DNA of 64,000 bases from Ctenosaura bakeri (lineage: Eukaryota; Chordata; Lepidosauria; Squamata; Iguanidae), in the NCBI GenBank assembly GCA_948474755.1, contig CAOLHI010001014.1:823902-887901 (forward strand), given 5' to 3'. Shown piece by piece: positions 45,626-58,062 of the stretch; positions within the stretch are counted from its first letter, which is position 1, and each line of letters opens with the position of its first letter. A program made the position numbers and the translations under genes. The notes under the pieces are model-generated. The model did not search any database. It saw only the letters and a program-made list of their open reading frames with translations, and was not told the origin of the DNA.

Positions 45626-46391
45626 ATTTCTTACTGTTCTTAATTCCTCAACATTGGAGATTTACAATGGGTCACAAGCCTCAGTCTTTTTACTCAAAAG
45701 TAGTTCTAGTAGGACAAGCTGTATTTAAGTAGTTTTTAAGGTTAGCAGTTTTGGTAACTGATTTTTCCTCATCCCCTCCTTACTGATACTGCAAAGTTTT
45801 CACTCTGAAAAATACACTGTACATTCCTTATTTTTCTCCAGAAAAAAGATGACTAAGTCTTTAAACATTCCAGAAATAACAGCTCATCTTCTAAGCTGTT
45901 GGATCTAAGTACAAATTCTTTATGTTTTTGCACTCCTCTGGAGTAAAATCAAGGACGGAGTTTTTTTAAATTAAAAAAAAAAATTCAGTCTGGTAAGAAT
46001 GTTAGTTAGTGATATAATGTGAATTTTAAACATTTAAGCTTAATTGTGAAAAATATATTCCCTTGCAAAGTGCACAAGTGAATCAGATTTTTCAGCATTT
46101 TAACAATTAGCTCAAGGAGTTAACTCTTTCCAGATAACGTTGCCATCACTTTCTATGCAGACTACCTTGAGGCCTGAAGTCACCCTGCTGACTTTAAAGG
46201 TATTTGGAATATACTGCCTCACTGCCAGTGTTGAAGTAAGATTCATTTGGCTTCTGTATGTGGAATGGAATAGTGCATAATTCGTTCGGAAGACTACTGG
46301 GCAAAATAGAAACAAACCTAGGCACTTTTTAAAATGTGCCTCATGTTTAAATAGCACACCCGAGCCCAAATTGAATAAAAAAATAGAAATT
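45626..46391. other. Gene-free stretch, nothing recognised
   Basis: AT-rich, no gene or named repeat seen. Confidence 0.45.
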
Positions 46392-47444
46392 TGAATCATA
46401 GAACTGTAGAGTTGGAAAAGATCACAGGACCACTAAGTTCAACCCTCTGCCATGCAGGAATACACCATCAAAGCATTCCCAACAGATGGCCATCCAGCCT
46501 CTGTTTAAAAACCTCCCAAGAAGGAGACTCCACCACAGCATAGTCCACTGTCAAACTGCTCTTACTGTCAGGAAGTTCTTCCTAATGTTTAGACGAAATC
46601 TCTTTTCCTGAAGTTTGATCACTGCTCCATGTCTGAGTCTCTGGAGCAGCAGAAAATAGACTTGTTCCATCTTCTATATGACATCCCTTCACATATTTAA
46701 ACATAGCTATCATGTTATCTCTTAACCTTCTGTTTTCTGGGCTAAACATACCCAGCTCCTTAAGTTGTTCCTTATAAGGCATGGTTTCCAGGCCTTCTAC
46801 TATTTTGGTGACCCTCCTCTGGACACGTTCCAACTTGTCAATATCCTTCTTGAACTATGGTGGCCAGAAACGGACACAATATTCCAGGGGGGGTCTGACC
46901 CAAGTAGAATAGAGTGGTACTTTCACTTCCCTTGACCTAGACACTATTCTCCTATTGATGCAGCCCAGAATCACATTGGCTTTTGTAGCTGCCATATCAC
47001 ATTGACTTATGTTCAGCTTGTGGTCTACTAAAGACTCCTAGATCCTTTTCACATGTACTATGGTCAAGCCCAGTGCCACCATCTTATATTTGTGCATTTC
47101 TATTTTTCTTCCCAGGTCTAGCACCTTACATTTCTCCCTGTTAAAATTTATTTTGTTAGTTTCGGCCCAGTTCTTTAATCTGTTAAGATCATTTTGAATT
47201 CTGATACTGTCTTCTGGGGTGTTAGCTACCCCTCCTAATTTGGTATCATCTGCCAATTTGACAAGAATGCCCTCTATTCCCCCATCCAACTCACTGATAA
47301 AGATGTTGAACAGCACTGGGCCCAGGACAGAAACGTGTGACACCTCACTAGTCACTTCTCTCCAGGATGAAGAGGAGCCATTTGAGAGCATCCTTTGGAT
47401 TCACTGGGTCAACCAGCTACAAATTCACCTAACAGGAGAGCAAT
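46392..47444 (-). mobile_element. CR1 LINE, RT end and 3' region
   Basis: The reversed CR1 terminus is at the left. The minus-strand frame 47391-47038 keeps 'LGPVLFNIFISELD' and 'KLADDTKLGGVANTPED', the CR1 RT C-terminal blocks, followed by 'FNREKCKVLDLGRK'. It is 5'-truncated and broken, and is the best preserved CR1 coding piece in the window. Confidence 0.93.
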
Positions 47445-47591
47445 AGAAGTTGCTTTAAATAAGTACTGGGACTGTCTTGAAGTCTTATCGCACTGCTCCT
47501 TTCGGCCACATTAATCTGTTTGAAATCTGCTCTCTTTTGCAACCTTGCCTCATTTATGCTTTAATATCATCATTTATGTGGTTTGTTCATC

Positions 47592-48460
47592 TGTTACCCT
47601 GATTTCTGGGGTCCTTTGGGGGACACCTTAATGTGCTCCACCTGATGGGGAATGGAAACTAGCCAGAGCACAAGCAATAGCAATGCAAGAGGCAGGGTAA
47701 CCTAGCAGGGTTTTTTTACCCAGTTTTTATGGGATCAGGCCAAGCCAAAAGCCAAGTGAAATTATCTAATAATTGATTTTATTAAAAATAAAGGCATGTG
47801 CATATATGCACTTACACACTCACTCACTCAAGATCTAGCGAGAAATAAAGAGAGGAAATTGGATAGGGGGCTTTGGAGGGTTACAGCTGGGGAATACTGC
47901 ATCTGGTCCTGAAGTCCGGAGGTCTGAGACAGCAGTGGAGAGAGAGATGAGACTCAGCATGTGGAGGGCTGAGGGGATAGCTCAGTGGGTGGAATGACGG
48001 TAAGCTGGGAGCGATCCAAAGAGCCGCTCAAAAACCAGGTCTATTTATGGGGGGAAAAGTACCTGAGGGCTAATCCTTTCCCGGGAAAAACAATAGGTGG
48101 AGGAGCTAAAACAAAGCTCCAATATGTCAATGTCCTTTGCATGATTAGATTCGCTGGGGTTCTCAAAGCCTCGGCTGTATGCAAATCGTTCTCGCTTGAT
48201 GGGCTGTTTGTCAGATGCGTTAATCCCTTCAAGCCAGCTCCTTGGGGCCGAGGACCCTTTTGTATTTTATGTTTTACATGTCTGGAGGTCTCCTGGGGCT
48301 ACGTGACTATGGATTTACTGGCCTGAGCGGGTTATTCTTGTTTTCGGCCATTCGACTGTGCCTGCCTACGTGCTCATTCGGGGGGATCTCTCAAGCACAT
48401 GGAGATAGTTTTAATATTAAATTGTAGACCTCGGGATAGGGTTTATCTGCCGCAGTAACA
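47592..48460 (-). mobile_element. Solo LTR, TGTTAC/GTAACA family, copy 3
   Basis: It begins TGTTACCCTGATTTCTGGGG and ends CGCAGTAACA. CATC flanks it at 47588-47591 and 48461-48464. The minus-strand AATAAA at 47778-47783 lies 186 bases from the left edge. Confidence 0.93.
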
Positions 48461-48464
48461 CATC

Positions 48465-50176
48465 CACATTAAGGCAGCCTTACTGACTCATGTATCCCGC
48501 CACTTGCTTCATGATTGTTTCTTCTAGCTGTAATAACACTGTATCAGTATAATGTCATGATGCTATGATGCTACAACACTTGAGGGAGAGATAACCTGGC
48601 CACACCCAAACCACCTCAATGGACCATTGGCACAAGAAAATGCTATGAGACATCTGTACCTGAACTGGTTACTGAATTGTTGTGGGAAAGCGGATCATTA
48701 ACAGATTGTTTCCCCTGTGAAAACCAAACATATTTTCAATGACCCTGCAACACAGTAGTGCTCTGGAGAGCAACAATTTTGTGCAATAGGGGTGAGGCAA
48801 AAGCGGGACTAATGTATTGCTATGACAGTATAACACCATGGTGTGATAAAGCTCCAGTAATGGATGCTGATAAGGGCAGAAAAGTGTTTCTTCTACAGAG
48901 TTTCAATTCTCTGATTTCTGTTAACCTTTATGGTCTATCGTTTTAGGTCTAACACTTAACAGGAAGAGGAATAGTTTGAAAAAAGAAAGAACCTGATGGC
49001 TGGAATCCTGTTAGTGCCATACAAATTTGTAAATGAGGTTTATGCATTTGTTTGCTTCTTTTTGGATGGAGCAAAAGGTTCTTTAGTCCTTTGCACACTT
49101 TCCCAAACTCTTCCTCCCACAAGCCACCAGAGAGCCTGCTGCTGTTTACCAAGAAGAGGAGAAAGCTCAGAGGTAATTAATCTAATAAAGCTCTGAGGGG
49201 AAGGTATATTAGGGTGCACTCAATCTGTGAGTACACTCTCATTTCCTTCTCCCTCTGAGCCAAGACAAGCTGGTTCTTTAACTGTCTGCCTTGCTTCCCA
49301 TTTCTTCCCCTCCCTACCGGTAGGCAGCCATGGTGGCAGCCCTTCTGGGACTTGACAGCTATGGAGAGGAAAGGCTTTAGACAAAGAGCTAGAAGATACC
49401 CCCTTGCACCTTGTCCCCAAAACAAGACATATATGAGGCCAGACATAGAACTTTGCAAACAGAATTCTCAGCTCTGCCCACTTGATGCAGGATCCTGGTC
49501 TATGACTGGTAAGGAAAGAATTCTGGAATACACCTATGTGTGATTTAAGTAGCTTTTGTCAGTAAGAAAATTCATTCCCGTGTGTGTTTTAAGTTGCTTT
49601 AGCCAGTGAGAAAACTTCTGGATGCTTTTGTCCATCAGCAAATGTCTGATGTTGGAGATAATCAGCCAATTATTTGAAACTGCTTATGTGTTAAACAAGC
49701 AAAAAGAAAAAATTATAAACAGTATATACGTTACTGAAGAGAAACATAGCCCTTGGAAATCGGTTCTGTTATTCTAGACTTGCCTATACTTCTGGTCGCA
49801 CTGTTTGACCCCCATCTCTACATATTCTTGTGTGACTTTTGGTTTTGGACTATAACTCCCAGAATTTCCCAGCCAACTGGAAAATTCAGGGAGTTATGAC
49901 TCTACCACCTGCAGTTACTTCTGCATAATGGAATTTTCTCACCTCTTCATTATTTTCTATTTGTCTTTTTAAGGCAGGGTGTCTATGTGTGTGTGTATGA
50001 AACACACAAACATACCTGTAAATGCTCATGAACATATGTGCATGTAAGTTGGCCACATGTCCTGCTTGTAGAGGACAGTCCTCAATCTGAAGGGGTGATA
50101 AGGAGTAACCCTTTACTTAAGATCCTTCTTGCCGAAGACTGGCCCTGACTTTAAGGGATGTCCTGTCCAAGTCTTG
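48465..50176. other. Gene-free stretch, nothing recognised
   Basis: No gene, RNA gene or named repeat is seen. The open frames are short and overlap on both strands. Confidence 0.45.
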
Positions 50177-50378
50177 GGCCATTTCTGCACTACGCTGTTA
50201 TAGTGCTATTATTCCACTTTCAACATCCTATGGAATCCTGGGGTTTGCAGTTTAAGGACAGGCATTTAGAATTCTCAGCCGGAGAGCTCTTTGGCTTCAG
50301 TAAACTACAAACCCCAGAATTCCACAGGATGTTGAAAGTGGAATAATAGCACTATAACAGTGTACAGCGGAAATGACC
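50177..50378. mobile_element. Palindromic MITE, 'GGCCATTTC' family, copy 6
   Basis: It starts 'ggccatttctgcactacgc' and ends 'cagcggaaatgacc'. TTG flanks it on both sides (50174-50176 and 50379-50381). The halves are complementary. Confidence 0.93.
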
Positions 50379-52129
50379 TTGCCTATACAAGACAAAGAAC
50401 CTTAAGAATGGAGACCATGAGCAGTGTCCACTAGGTCAGGAAACTGAATAGGCTGTGGTATGATTTACTGTATTTCTTTTTAAGTTATAGTCACTGTTTC
50501 TGCAATTCTAAACAATTCTTTCACAACAAAATATACTGATTTTTATGCAAATGTGTGACCTATTATGTTCTCTTTTTGCCAGTAGTGCATTTTCTCTTTT
50601 CTGGCAAGGCCAAAGTGGCCACCCAACACATATAATATACACAACTCATGTTGGATTACCGTGTGGTGTACATGGAGTTTAACATCAATCATGCCGCAAA
50701 TTCCACACATTTCATCTAGCCTTTCAGTCATTTGTTTCCTTTCCAAGAAGTTTTGAAAAACACCCAGTAAAGCTCCATTCCAATACTTAAATCTTTTCTG
50801 TTCCCCTTCCTCCAGCCTTGCATGAGACTTAAGTCTATCATACTGTGCAAGGTCAAGTAAACTGTTACTCAGCTTAAACCTTTCAACTGACATACAAACA
50901 GCTTAATCACTGGTTAGTGTGGGGTTTTTTTCTCTCTTTCCAGTAGATATAATGTAATACAACAAAGGAAGAAGGAAGCAATTCTCTTGAGGTGGGGGAA
51001 ATGTGATTTCACCACAAAGCTGTTTCTCACAAACAGTTTCATAGCCAGGAGTTCTTGAGATTGCGCTGAAAGAAAGCTTTGTGCTGTAAGTGAACTTTAT
51101 TGATGGTTCTGGCAGGAACTGCCTATTTCATTTCATTTTGAAACCCTGTTTTGATTAATACGGTATCCATTACATGTGTTCAGACAATCATTTTCAGCAA
51201 GTTGAAAACATGCCTTAACTGAGCTTCAGTTTAACAGAAGATAATGAAGGCTGGGGGAGATGTGTGTTTTGTTCCAGGAGTTGCTGTGCATTTCTTTTGC
51301 AAAGCAAGTTTACTGTGAAGCATGATCCACCAAGTTCAGTGGAATGTACTTTTTTATAAGCATGCTTAAGACTTAAATATTTCACAGGACTGTAGTAATG
51401 ATCCCAAATTGTTCCTGGCTGGGTTCTGGAGCCAAAATGGAAAATTCCACTATGAACCTATGATATTCCTTTGCCTTGAAACAGCTATATAATGTGCAGA
51501 TGGGTTAGCAATTTGGCCAGACAAGAAAGAGGAAGCTGTTATGAGTTGTGATGTCAGCCCCTTGTATCATCCAGCCCAGGAAACATTGTGGGGCAATATG
51601 AATTCCTACTCTACCCCACCCCACATTATTCTGGACTTCTAGTCTAAATATCCACCTCCAGAACTGAATTAAGAAAGAGAAACTTACCTAAGTTGTAGCA
51701 TACAATGAATGAAGTTGAGCTGTCTGTTTCAGTGATGGCCATTTCTTCATCACTGTTTACCTATTAACACCCACTTCCACTTTAGTTTCTCCTTATATAC
51801 TTATCTCTACAACAGGCATAGGAATCAGGCAGCTCCAGAAGATATTGGACTGAATTTCCCAGTATTCCTCACCACTGGCTATACTGGCCAGGGCTTATGG
51901 GATTTGTAGTCTAATAATCTCTGGAGAGCCACACAATTTGTACCTCCAATTTGTACTAAGATTCCCTTATTCAACAAGAATGACTCATAATAATGGAAGT
52001 CTGGATAAACAGCCATCTAGAAGAACCCTCATCCTGATGCAGTCTTCTTTTACAGAAATAAGTTTTCCCAGTTACAGTCTTATTCTAAGCAAGGTTTAGA
52101 CGGAAGAATCCTATGCCTGCCTACCTATA
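50379..52129. other. Gene-free stretch, one unassigned ORF
   Basis: A minus-strand frame at 50893-50543 (116 codons) is rich in charged residues ('ARLEEGEQKRFKYW') but matches nothing I know, and a frame this long is expected by chance in 64 kb. Near 51838-51935 there is a small repeat with 'gggatttgtagtct'. No gene is claimed. Confidence 0.45.
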
Positions 52130-52256
52130 CCAGTGGTGGGAATCATGCAACCCTAAAAATGTTGTTAGATTACAATTCCCAGCAGCTGTAGTTAGCATAG
52201 CCAATATAAGAAATACTGGGAGTTGTAGTCCAACATCTGGAGGGCTGCATGGTTCC
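52130..52256. repeat. Small fold-back repeat
   Basis: The left part 'attacaattcccag' pairs with the right part 'ctgggagttgtagt'. Similar arms occur at 61150-61260 and, worn, at 34700-34790. It looks like a short palindromic interspersed repeat. Confidence 0.6.
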
Positions 52257-55224
52257 TTCCTCTGACAAAGATGTAAGCAGCATTGAGTTTTAAGCATGCG
52301 TAAGATGGCACAGGAGCAATAAGTATGAGAGAGGAAGACATATCACTTCTCTGCTGGGTCAATGGAAGGTAAGACAATTGTAGGCTCATACAAAGGCAAC
52401 CAGCATAAATTTAAACAACATTCAATAACACGCATATAACATAAAAGATATCACATAACTGCTTTTAAGTATGCATAATATTCGAAAAAGACAAAATGGC
52501 ATTAGGTTTTATTTGTAAAATCAGATGCATTTCTGCATTACAGTTTTACCTTCCATAAATTATTTAGCAACAGTTATTTTCATAATATAAAAAATATTTT
52601 TAAAACCTCTGCAATCACAGTTCAGTGCCGTAAATTCAGTAGTATTTGTAAAGCAAATGCTATTTGTAAAGCAAATCCCATTTTTGTAAAAAAAATATGT
52701 GGCAAGGTTTAGAAAAGTGAAAGGCACAATCCCTCCAGAGTGAAGCAACTTTTGACTTCATTTATCTCTGACAGTTTATTTCCCACCCACCTTGGGAACT
52801 AAAAAGTGAATACAGTAACGTTGTTTTGATTCCGCCAATAACAGAGAGTAGCTTTCCATCATTTCTCTACGCACAAGTTCTGTCTTACAGAGAGAGGAAG
52901 CTGCTAGTCTTAAAAGAAACCACAAAAGCCCAATGTCTGCATGTTTGTGTCACAGAATAACTATTAACTACAAATTGTTACTTCTTAAAATCAGAATTAT
53001 AACTACCTAAGCAGTTATATCCTGTCTTTATATGTTCTGGTGTTTTATTGGAAGACAGGTCTCTATGTAACTGACTAGTTAAAATGAAAAAGATTTATTT
53101 GAAATGGATTATTTTTGCAATAATTTTCACACTATATTTTTATTCATATGTCACTGTTTTTCAACTGTACACCACTTTGATTAAATTCCTTTTGCTAAAT
53201 AGTATATAGATTTGTAAACTAAAAAGGTATATATACAGATACATTTTTGTACCTTTTAAAGGTCCTAAACCATTTTTTTTAATTGTCCAAGAAAGAAGGG
53301 AAGGTTGGAGCCTTCAGATGAACTGTGAGGAGAAACATTCCCCAGAACAATCTTTAGAAAAGATAACTTGTAAATCTGCAACAGTGCAATTCTAACCAAA
53401 TTATTTTAAGGCTGACTCAGCTTTTGACTCATCAAGCTGAAAACAACCAAATAGCCCTCCAAACGAGAGTGTCTCAAATATGAAAATAAATTAATAAACC
53501 TATTGCCCCCTTCCCCTCCCCTTACAAGGACAAACTGGAAGTCTGTCAAGATCCCAATATGAGTAACTAGGTTGGTAGCTGATACTTTGTTCGTTTTGCA
53601 GAGGTGTAATAAGTTGTGATGTTTATTCACAGTGGGGTGGGTCTGGCGGTGAGGCTGGTAGTGTGAACACATTTTCTGATGGGGCAGTTTTTTCCTCCTT
53701 GGTTGCACAGACCTTCTGCTGAACCTGGTGCCTTCCAAATGAATCAGTTCTCTCTGGGCTGGTCGGATGGAATTTGGGCCTTACTTGACACTGTACAAGA
53801 TATGTTTCTCTAGACAAAACCATAAACATTAAGATATTGCTGTAGACTGGCCGGCAGCCACATAGCTTTGCTCTATGGATGAGAGTTGAAGCACAGCTTT
53901 TAGAAAAACACACAGCATGATGTCTAAGTCTTACAGTTCACAGTGATAAAACATTTTAAAAAACCCTTAATGCTCAAAGTAGCAACAGTCCTATGTCATC
54001 TATTTCAACTGCTCAAGAGAATAATGGATTTCTTGCTCATTGACCTAGACAAATATCTGTCAAAATAATCACAGCTTTGTTCGTCTTAACATTTGCCTTC
54101 CAACTGTGCAAAGGTCAAAATGATATGATTAGCACCTTCCCCATTATTTTGGAGGAGGAGGGAAGCATTCACATCTTTTTGAGAGCGTGTAGATTCACAG
54201 TCCGAGATAAGACGTAAAATTTACAGGTATCAAGTCCAATTATTTTTTAAAAAAATAACTGCACAGATACATTTACATACATTCCCAGCTCATTGCAGAA
54301 GTAATAAAAACTTGTATAATTACAGTGTTTTCAGTCAAAAATTGCATAATTATCCATGGAACTCTCTAAGCTTAAAAATGTACTTAGAAGCTACAGGGTA
54401 CAAAGGAGCAAGCACTTACCACAGGGTTAGTTAAGATATAAACCAAAGCTTGTAAAAGTTTTTTATAGGGAGTGTAGTTTCCAGAATCCCTCAGCTAGCA
54501 TGGCCACTACAATACTCTCTCAACAGAGAGACCCTGAGACTTATGGTCCAAAACTGTAAGCTCAGTGTAAATAAAAGTCTTTTTTAGATTTTCCTTTAAT
54601 GCAGCAAGGGCAAGTGTAGAAAGAGAAGCTGACAAGCACGGGGATATCAGGGTGGGGCAACTGTGCATTGTTCTGCACCCTTTACTCAAGTAAAAATGCC
54701 TCCCTTAGGCACAAAGCCTGAATAGGGCTGAATGTTTCAAGATTTGTTGCACAAGAAGACCAGTGTCCAATCTGGAAGCTTTTGATTATCAGTCAGTGGC
54801 AAGGACTGTGGCTGTAGCAGTTCTCTGGCTGAGTTTAAGACAAAGCTAAAAACACACGGTCTTCTAGCCTTGATTCCTCACACTTCCATTCCAACTTGTG
54901 AGTTCTTGGCACAGTGGCATCCAAGGGTCAAAGCACATGTTAAGGGGAAAGAATATTCCCTATGACTAACTTCTTTTCCCTGCAACAACCATGATTTCCT
55001 CAGAGATATATCCTTTAGCATTAAAACTTGCTCATTAGGCTTGTACAGTATTTACTTTTCAATGACTTACCGCATAAGAAAGCATGCTGAAATGCAAGAT
55101 TCAGAGGAATATTACATGTTACAATAGGGCATCTTTGCAAAAAATGTGCTAATTATATTGTCTAATTTGACTCCTATACAAAGCAACTGCAGGTAAAGTC
55201 CAGGGCTCACTGTGTGTGTGTGTG
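52257..55224 (-). other. Probable region of the CSPG4-family 3' UTR, end unknown
   Basis: This stretch is poor in recognisable repeats, compared with the rest of the window, and lies downstream of the stop codon. Sense-strand AATAAA hexamers occur at several places, including 53622-53627. How far the transcript reaches cannot be told. The two minus-strand frames near 53406-53913 are not protein-like. Confidence 0.3.
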
Positions 55225-55440
55225 TGTATCTTCAAGTCACCTGTCAATTTCATAGGGTTTCTTAAGCAAGAAATACTCAGAGATGGTGTTGCAGTTCTTT
55301 CCTCTGAAATATAGACTATAGCACCTGGTATTCACTGGTGGTTTCCCATCCAAATATTAACCAGAGCAGACCCTGCTTAGCTTCCAAAATCCTGGAGCCA
55401 TGAGGGTATTTAGACCCCAGTATTGGCTGTGCCTCTCTGT
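55225..55440 (-). mobile_element. 5S rRNA-headed SINE, copy 2
   Basis: In reverse orientation, 'tttcccatccaaatattaac' and 'cagaccctgcttagcttcca' follow the 5S core, and 'cttcaagtcacctgtcaatt' is the tail. It is more worn than the copy at 32085. A (TG)n run lies just to its left. Confidence 0.85.
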
Positions 55441-55441
55441 A

Positions 55442-55447
55442 TTTATT
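55442..55447 (-). promoter_or_regulatory. First AATAAA downstream of the CSPG4-family stop
   Basis: This is the first perfect polyadenylation hexamer on the sense strand after the stop, about 560 bases away, but it sits at the edge of a SINE. Use is unproven. Confidence 0.25.
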
Positions 55448-55554
55448 TTGCTCCTAAAGTGACTGCCAAAATTGGATATCAGTGAACTTGCTGAAAACCC
55501 ATCAAGTTTACTATCAGTTTCTCTTGAGCTTTGAACTGTGCAACAATTAAAGCA

Positions 55555-55915
55555 AGGGTTAGCACAATCTAGCCCTTGGGCTGCATCCAGGGCTGAAGAC
55601 TACTTTGCAGCTGGTATTTCACCCCCAGCCATCCCACCCCCTGGACAGCCCTTTGTCTAGCAAAATGGATAAACTGCATCTCCTAGAAGCTCCCACAAGC
55701 AATGATTTCCCTTCTAAATAGATTGCACCATCCCTCTGCACTGTTTAAAATTGTAAAAATTCCAATTTTTCAAAACCAGAAATGGACTACTGACCACTTC
55801 CAGGTTTCTCTTGTGTTCTCCTCATTTTGTGGCAATTTTTAGCAGTCCATGTGACCCCTTCTCCCAGTTTCCATGGGCAGAAAATTGGAACCACCAAAGT
55901 TGCCCACTCTTGAAT
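55555..55915. repeat. Unnamed dispersed repeat ('gggctgcat' family), copy 2
   Basis: Shares 'tttttcaaaaccagaaa/aaa.tgga', 'gggcagaaaattg' and 'gttgcccac/gttgcccat' in order with 61560-61870. The family is not named. Confidence 0.5.
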
Positions 55916-56005
55916 TAGGGAATTGAGTATGTTAACTCAAAATGCATAAACTTCATAAACAGTTGCCAAATGCAATCGTAGCCTGCACATTCTCTACTGG
56001 CAACT

Positions 56006-58062
56006 CTATACCCAGTATTGATTGGGTTTCAAAGTCGGATTGGTTGTTCGACAGTGCTGGATCATTTCTGGGTCAAGTTTGGACCAGCTGCTTTGCAGGA
56101 ATCCTTCTGCAGCTAGAGAAACTGGACTTGGAGCAATGGGTCCTGGCTGAAGCTGCTCTTGTCTGAAGGCTGAGAATGGGACACTGGTTGCTTTGCCTGT
56201 ACCTTTTAACAGGGGTGTCACTGTGACTGTAGGAACAGTTAGGCTCCTTTCAGGAGAAAAGCCAGGGCTACTAAGAGCTGTTGGTGGCTGTTCTCCAATG
56301 ACAGGTTTGGCCTTCTTTGGTTTGTGACACATTAGGAAGATGCAAACAGCAATAGCAGTCACAATAAACAAAACAGCTACACAGGTAAGTGGTATAATGA
56401 TGAACAGCCGGTCGTTGCTATGCAGGGACTGATCCCTCATGCTTCTGTCACTTGTTTTCCTTGTGGTCTCAGGCCAAACAGATTTGTCTCTTGCAAATTC
56501 CTCTGTGTGTATTGTTTCTCTGTCGTTCAGGTGCACCCAGTGGTTTTGGTTGTGCCACTGTGTCTGTGCTGATGCTTCAGTATATGTGTCCTTCCTTGGA
56601 AAGATGTGAGGTTCATTTTTTGTAATGGTATAACTCTTTAAAATACTTGTGCTAGTTAAGAGAGGCACTTCTGAAGTAAGCATCTGGACTATTGAAGGAT
56701 CATGTGGCACTATGACATAGTGAAATCGACCTATAGCAGGCTGCACACTGTCTGCTCGAAGGATAAAGATGAAGGAATCATTTAGCATATCCAAACCTGA
56801 CATATTAGCATGTGCTTTAAGAAACACAACACCGCTGTCAAGGTCACTCTGAGTGAACACAGTTGTTCTTTCAGCTTTAGTACTCCCCAATGATTTCCTC
56901 AACACTCTTCCATAAATGGGAGAAACAATTATTTCAAATTCAGGATTACTGTCTGTTAGGTTTGCCAGTTCTGTAGCATTCAAGTCACTTGCTTTCAGCT
57001 TATAGGCCACACTATTTGGAATGTTCAAGGCAAGCACCATTCGCACAAGGGGTTGTACTGTAATATTCAAAACCTGTCCTGTTAGATTGCTGTCCAAGGT
57101 GAACACCATGAATTCCGCTGTATCTCCAACTACAGTGAGGTCTGTCATACAATATGACAGTCTCCCCCCATCTATGTCTGCTTGCCGAAACGTGGTTACC
57201 TGTTCACTGCCAATCTGTAGATGTCCGTATCTGAAGGGTTCCGTTACTTCAAACATGATCTCAGTATTTTCCCCATTTGTTGTTGCTGAAAGCTGTATGT
57301 TGGTAATAGCAACAGTGTTCTGTCCCTGTGGAAGCAACACCTCTGTTAAGTTGACCAAGGTGACTGATGTGGGTGTCACTTCAAGGCTAAAGAGTTTGTA
57401 CAATGGACGGTGTTTTCCATCTGTCACACTGAAATAAAAAACCCCAGATGAAGAACTTCCATCTTGAACAAACAAAACTCTGCCATTATCAACATCCGCT
57501 TGTGTGAAATCTTTGATGGATTCGTTGAGATGACTCCAGAATGCTAAATAACCATTCTGAGGATTACTTATGATGGTATATTTGATCTCTTCTGGTGTGT
57601 TATCTACATCTTCCACTTTCAGGTATTCTGGTCCTAGAACTGCTCGATCTCCTTGTAAAACATTCAAATGTAGTCTTTTTGTCTTTAGTTCTGGAGCTTG
57701 GTCATTCACTGGCACAACTGTGATATTAAATAACTCTTCTAAAACATCAGAATCAGGTTTTGCTGTAGACTTGCCCTTCTGATTTAACCACACGGCAAAT
57801 ACAAACTGATCACTGAGTGATTCGGAATCATCATGCACATAGGTGATCCCAAATTTGTTAATGATGTACTGGGAGAAATTAGGTTTCTCTCTTGTAATGT
57901 TTCTTTCTCCAACAACAACTGTCCCATGTTGGGGCAATTCTACAACTTCATACCATACTTCAAATGCAGAACGCTGTGCCTCAGGTAATTTGGAAAGCAA
58001 GTTTGAACCATCCAAGGTAGTTTTGTCAATTAAAACTTTACCTCCCTCCTGTACAATAGCAC
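56006..58062 (-). CDS. CSPG4: CSPG4-family proteoglycan, last coding exon
   Basis: This exon encodes the C-terminal 685 residues of an NG2/CSPG4-type type I membrane proteoglycan, a cell-surface protein that binds matrix and growth factors. It begins after a good acceptor ('ccactttttacag') in phase 1. About four CSPG repeats are marked by 'FTQADVDNGRVLF', 'FRQADIDGGRLSY' and 'FTQSDLDSGVVFL' type motifs, with several N-x-S/T sites. One membrane span lies at 56407-56327 ('IIIPLTCVAVLFIVTAIAVC'), followed by basic 'HKPKKAK' and a 106-residue tail. The tail ends in 'DPEMIQHCRTTNP' and QYWV, the PDZ ligand known from CSPG4 (partners GRIP1, MUPP1, syntenin). Sequence outside the motifs is only loosely like mammalian CSPG4 and the tail is about 30 residues longer, so a paralogue (CSPG4B-like) is possible. 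An open frame extends 27 codons into the intron from an ATG at 58144. Confidence 0.9.

Noticed and set aside
50543..50893. A 116-codon minus-strand gene with charged composition
   Set aside because: No recognisable motif, no splice context and expected by chance; mentioned only in the region note.
53406..53913. Extra coding exon of the CSPG4-family gene
   Set aside because: The stop codon with the QYWV end at 56006 is the known C-terminus; these frames are more likely 3' UTR or intergenic.
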